A stretch of DNA of 8,185 nucleotides, from the NCBI GenBank assembly GCA_004552155.1, contig SFPF01000137.1, positions 1 through 8,185 on the forward strand, given 5' to 3'. Origin of the DNA: Bacteroidales bacterium (lineage in GTDB: Bacteria > Bacteroidota > Bacteroidia > Bacteroidales > Bacteroidaceae). Positions 6,716 to 8,185 of the stretch are shown piece after piece (the first letter of the stretch is position 1; every line of letters starts with the position of its first letter). Below the pieces are notes generated by a model that worked only from the letters and a program-made list of their open reading frames with translations, ran no database searches and had not been told where the DNA came from. The translations under genes and the position numbers were made by a program.

Positions 6716-7279
6716 ATGACAATGAAAAAGATTATTTTAGCCAGCATGGCAACGCTCGTGTTTTTCGCCACGAGCTGTGCAAAGAATGCCCCAAAGCAGG
6801 CAGAGCCCGCAGAACAGGCAGCAGTCGTTGAAGCAAGTGCAGACAACTACAAAGTGGTGCCTATCAGCACGAGCATTCCCGGCACTCAGGTGATGGACGA
6901 AATCAAGAAGCTGTACGCCGGCAAGGTGGTGCTCGTAGATTTCTGGGCCACTTGGTGCGGTCCCTGCCGCCGCGCCATGACGCAGATTGACGAAATCAAG
7001 GGCGACTTGATGAAGAAAGGCTGCGTGTTCCTTTACGTCACGGGCGAAAGTTCGCCGTTCGACACGTGGTCGGACATGATTAAGAACATCGACGGCGACC
7101 ACATCCGCCTCACCGAGCAACAGTGGGGCACGCTCTGCCAAAGCCTCAATATCCCTGGCATACCGAGTTACCTGCTGCTCAACAAGGACGGCAGCACCGC
7201 ATACGACAACCTCTCCGAGGGCGGCTATCCCGGCAGCGAAATATTACAAAATAATATTGAAGTGGCTTTGACCAAATAA
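6716..7279 (+). CDS. Thioredoxin-fold (TlpA-like) lipoprotein
   Basis: This is a 187-residue envelope protein with a lipoprotein signal peptide: a KK-positive start, a hydrophobic stretch (about 6-17) and a lipobox ending ATSC with Cys21. A low-complexity linker rich in Ala, Glu and Lys follows (22-42). The thioredoxin domain carries VDFWATWCGPCRR, with the redox pair Cys81 and Cys84, and the cis-proline loop IPGIPSYLLLNKDG (Pro150). It is expected to sit in the periplasm, anchored to a membrane, and act as a thiol-disulphide reductase or oxidoreductase of the TlpA/ResA kind. The residue after the lipid Cys is not acidic, so surface export is not indicated. Two ATGs are possible (6716 and 6722); the second gives the more typical MKKII start. 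It is divergent from rnz and followed by a strong terminator, so it is probably monocistronic. Partner unknown. Confidence 0.92.
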   Translation: MTMKKIILASMATLVFFATSCAKNAPKQAEPAEQAAVVEASADNYKVVPISTSIPGTQVMDEIKKLYAGKVVLVDFWATWCGPCRRAMTQIDEIKGDLMKKGCVFLYVTGESSPFDTWSDMIKNIDGDHIRLTEQQWGTLCQSLNIPGIPSYLLLNKDGSTAYDNLSEGGYPGSEILQNNIEVALTK

Positions 7280-7307
7280 GCCCGCTCAAATTAAAACCAA
7301 TCTTGAT

Positions 7308-7351
7308 GACACCCGGCGCAGAGATGCACTCTGCGCCGGGTGTCTTGCTTT
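7308..7351 (+). terminator. Intrinsic terminator of the thioredoxin lipoprotein gene
   Basis: A perfect 16-bp GC-rich stem (7308-7323 paired with 7329-7344) has a 5-base loop ATGCA and is followed by TTGCTTTTTG. It starts 29 bases after the stop codon. A T-run is present only on the plus-strand side, so it is directional. Confidence 0.93.
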
Positions 7352-7410
7352 TTGTCCGAATTATCCGCTTTGCGCCTCGCGATTCTCTGTAACCATCTGA
7401 AACAAACCGA

Positions 7411-7442
7411 CTTGACATCGCCGAAAAGTGACATTATATTTG
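7411..7442 (+). promoter_or_regulatory. Bacteroidota-type promoter with no protein gene behind it
   Basis: The -7 box TATATTTG (7435-7442) matches TAnnTTTG exactly. CTTG at 7411-7414 sits 20 bases upstream, the usual distance for the -33 element. The predicted start is near 7449, pointing right into the non-coding stretch before the convergent LrgB gene. This is the best-formed promoter in the window. Confidence 0.65.
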
Positions 7443-7448
7443 GATGAC

Positions 7449-7645
7449 AATTTTTGCAAACTTTCTCCTTTTGTAAAAGAATGGAACAAAACAATAAATT
7501 GCAGCTCCTGCTTCTGGCCTGATATGGTATCAGTCCTATGTTTTTATAGAACCCATCTATCGTCATATATAAAAGGGTGCCTGGTTCATCGTTCCTGATT
7601 TGGCCTATGTTTTAGGAACGCAGAACTGGACACCCTTTTTTATCT
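7449..7645 (+). ncRNA. Candidate small RNA of about 195 nucleotides
   Basis: The stretch between the lipoprotein terminator and the convergent LrgB gene has no credible protein gene but looks like a transcription unit. It has the promoter at 7411-7442 and ends in a long hairpin followed by T6 (7571-7642). Internal stems include CTTTT/AAAAG around 7469-7480, a perfect CTGATA/TATCAG with a 3-base loop (7519-7533) and CTAT/ATAG (7536-7549). A 13-codon frame (7481-7522, MEQNNKLQLLLLA) lies inside, but its significance is doubtful. The ends do not pair in the way expected of a typical 6S RNA, so I do not assign a family. It may be a regulatory RNA, or the long 3' region may overlap antisense to the LrgB transcript tail. 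Start and end are estimates. Confidence 0.45.
7571..7640. terminator. Long hairpin with T-runs on both sides (bidirectional terminator)
   Basis: AAAAGGGTG (7571-7579) pairs with CACCCTTTT (7631-7639). Seven further pairs, including two wobbles, follow at 7581-7587 with 7623-7629 after one mismatch. Then seven more follow after a small internal loop (7590-7596 with 7614-7620). T6 follows on the plus strand and TTTTATA on the minus strand. It can therefore end both the candidate small RNA and the LrgB gene, whose stop is 32 bases away. Confidence 0.8.
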
Positions 7646-7671
7646 GAATACCCGGCGATGGGCATTTGCCG

Positions 7672-8185
7672 TCAAAAGGTGTTGATGATGTCTATGACCG
7701 TTGGCGTGAGCAGAGCGGTGAGGATGCCATTGAGGGTGAGCCCCAAGCTGGCATATGCTCCCATGAACTGGTCGCGGTCCATGGCAGCGGAGGTGCCGAG
7801 TGCGTGCGAGGCTGCTCCCATTGACAAACCGAGAGCCATGGGATTGTAGACATGGCCCACGGACAGCGTCTTGAAACCGATGATGGCGCCGATAAGCCCA
7901 GTTATTACCACAATGGCAGCCGTAAGCGAAGGAATGCCGCCCAGCGCCTGAGTCACCTCCATAGCGATGGGCGTGGTGACCGACTTGCTTGCGAGCGACA
8001 TGATGACAGCATTGGATGCTCCCAGCATCTTCGCAATGACCACTACACTCACGATACCCGCAACACATCCCATCGTCTGCGAAGCCAAGATGGGGAGAAA
8101 CTGGCGCTTGATGGAAGAGAGCTGCAAATAAAGCGGAACACCGAGGGCCACCACTGCGGGCTTCAGCCAGAACTCTATCAGTTTC
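7672..8185 (-). CDS. LrgB/CidB-family membrane protein (N terminus beyond the window)
   Basis: About 170 C-terminal residues are visible, reading in frame from the right edge (KLIEFWLKPAVVALGVPLYLQ) to the stop. Family members are about 230 residues, so roughly 60 are missing. LrgB/CidB proteins are inner-membrane proteins linked to murein hydrolase control, and to glycolate or pyruvate transport in some organisms. Family features seen are KPAVVALGVPLY, the very conserved LASKSVTTPIAMEVTQALGG, TAAIVVITGLIGAIIG, and MGAASHALGTSAAM near the end, with several hydrophobic segments between. The in-frame GTG at 8154 is internal, not the true start. An LrgA-type partner gene usually lies directly upstream and would be outside the window. 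It is convergent with the candidate small RNA and probably ends at the hairpin at 7571-7640. Confidence 0.93.
   Translation of the reverse strand, partial: KLIEFWLKPAVVALGVPLYLQLSSIKRQFLPILASQTMGCVAGIVSVVVIAKMLGASNAVIMSLASKSVTTPIAMEVTQALGGIPSLTAAIVVITGLIGAIIGFKTLSVGHVYNPMALGLSMGAASHALGTSAAMDRDQFMGAYASLGLTLNGILTALLTPTVIDIINTF

Noticed and set aside
7524..7598. Second small frame of 24 codons (begins MVSVLCFYR) in the candidate small RNA
   Set aside because: It runs into the terminator hairpin, has no start context or conservation evidence and no recognisable features.

Overview
The window looks like chromosomal DNA of a Bacteroidota bacterium, most likely order Bacteroidales and possibly Prevotella-like. 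The grounds are protein resemblance (class III fructose-1,6-bisphosphatase, Bacteroidales-type one-chain L-serine ammonia-lyase, aroB and RNase Z), promoter boxes of the TAnnTTTG type, A-rich stretches instead of Shine-Dalgarno sites before start codons, and palindromic intergenic repeats. No species can be named from the sequence alone. Most genes are core metabolism; I see no phage, integron, transposase, CRISPR or toxin-antitoxin genes. The unusual content lies between the genes and in two conserved genes that appear to carry deletions.

Layout. Positions 1-203 hold a GC-rich nested inverted repeat (5-130) followed by an AT-rich spacer. The minus-strand genes, in transcription order from right to left, are rnz (6502-5627), fbp (5582-3594), a split L-serine ammonia-lyase (3281-2095), a 91-residue unknown protein (2088-1813), a hotdog-fold acyl-CoA thioesterase (1809-1381) and aroB (1259-204). 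The stretch from the lyase to the thioesterase is tightly packed (gaps of 6 and 3 bases) and is very probably one transcript. A 312-base gap before the lyase holds a composite palindromic repeat. A 121-base gap before aroB holds two inverted arrays of an 8-base repeat. To the right, a plus-strand thioredoxin-fold lipoprotein (6716-7279) is divergent from rnz and ends at a strong intrinsic terminator. Positions 7345-7671 contain no convincing protein gene but do carry a well-formed promoter followed about 190 bases later by a long terminator hairpin, which looks like a small RNA gene. The right edge holds the C-terminal three quarters or so of an LrgB-family membrane protein on the minus strand.

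How the genes relate: fbp (gluconeogenesis), the serine lyase (serine to pyruvate and ammonia) and aroB (shikimate pathway entry) are central carbon and amino-acid functions, and the thioesterase and 91-residue protein are co-transcribed with the lyase without an obvious functional link. RNase Z matures tRNA 3' ends; the lipoprotein probably works on thiols in the envelope.

Main points for a second look: (1) the serine lyase is split by a frameshift, probably a deletion of about 16 bases, leaving an ATGA stop/start overlap; (2) rnz appears to lack about 16 residues between its metal-binding SDT motif and the HEATF motif; (3) the candidate small RNA at about 7449-7645; (4) the repeat element at 3337-3558, whose hairpins show base-pair-preserving changes between copies; (5) the inverted octamer arrays at 1274-1382; (6) a 12-bp inverted repeat that places near-identical promoter sequences on the divergent rnz and lipoprotein genes. 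No complete novel multi-gene system is visible.
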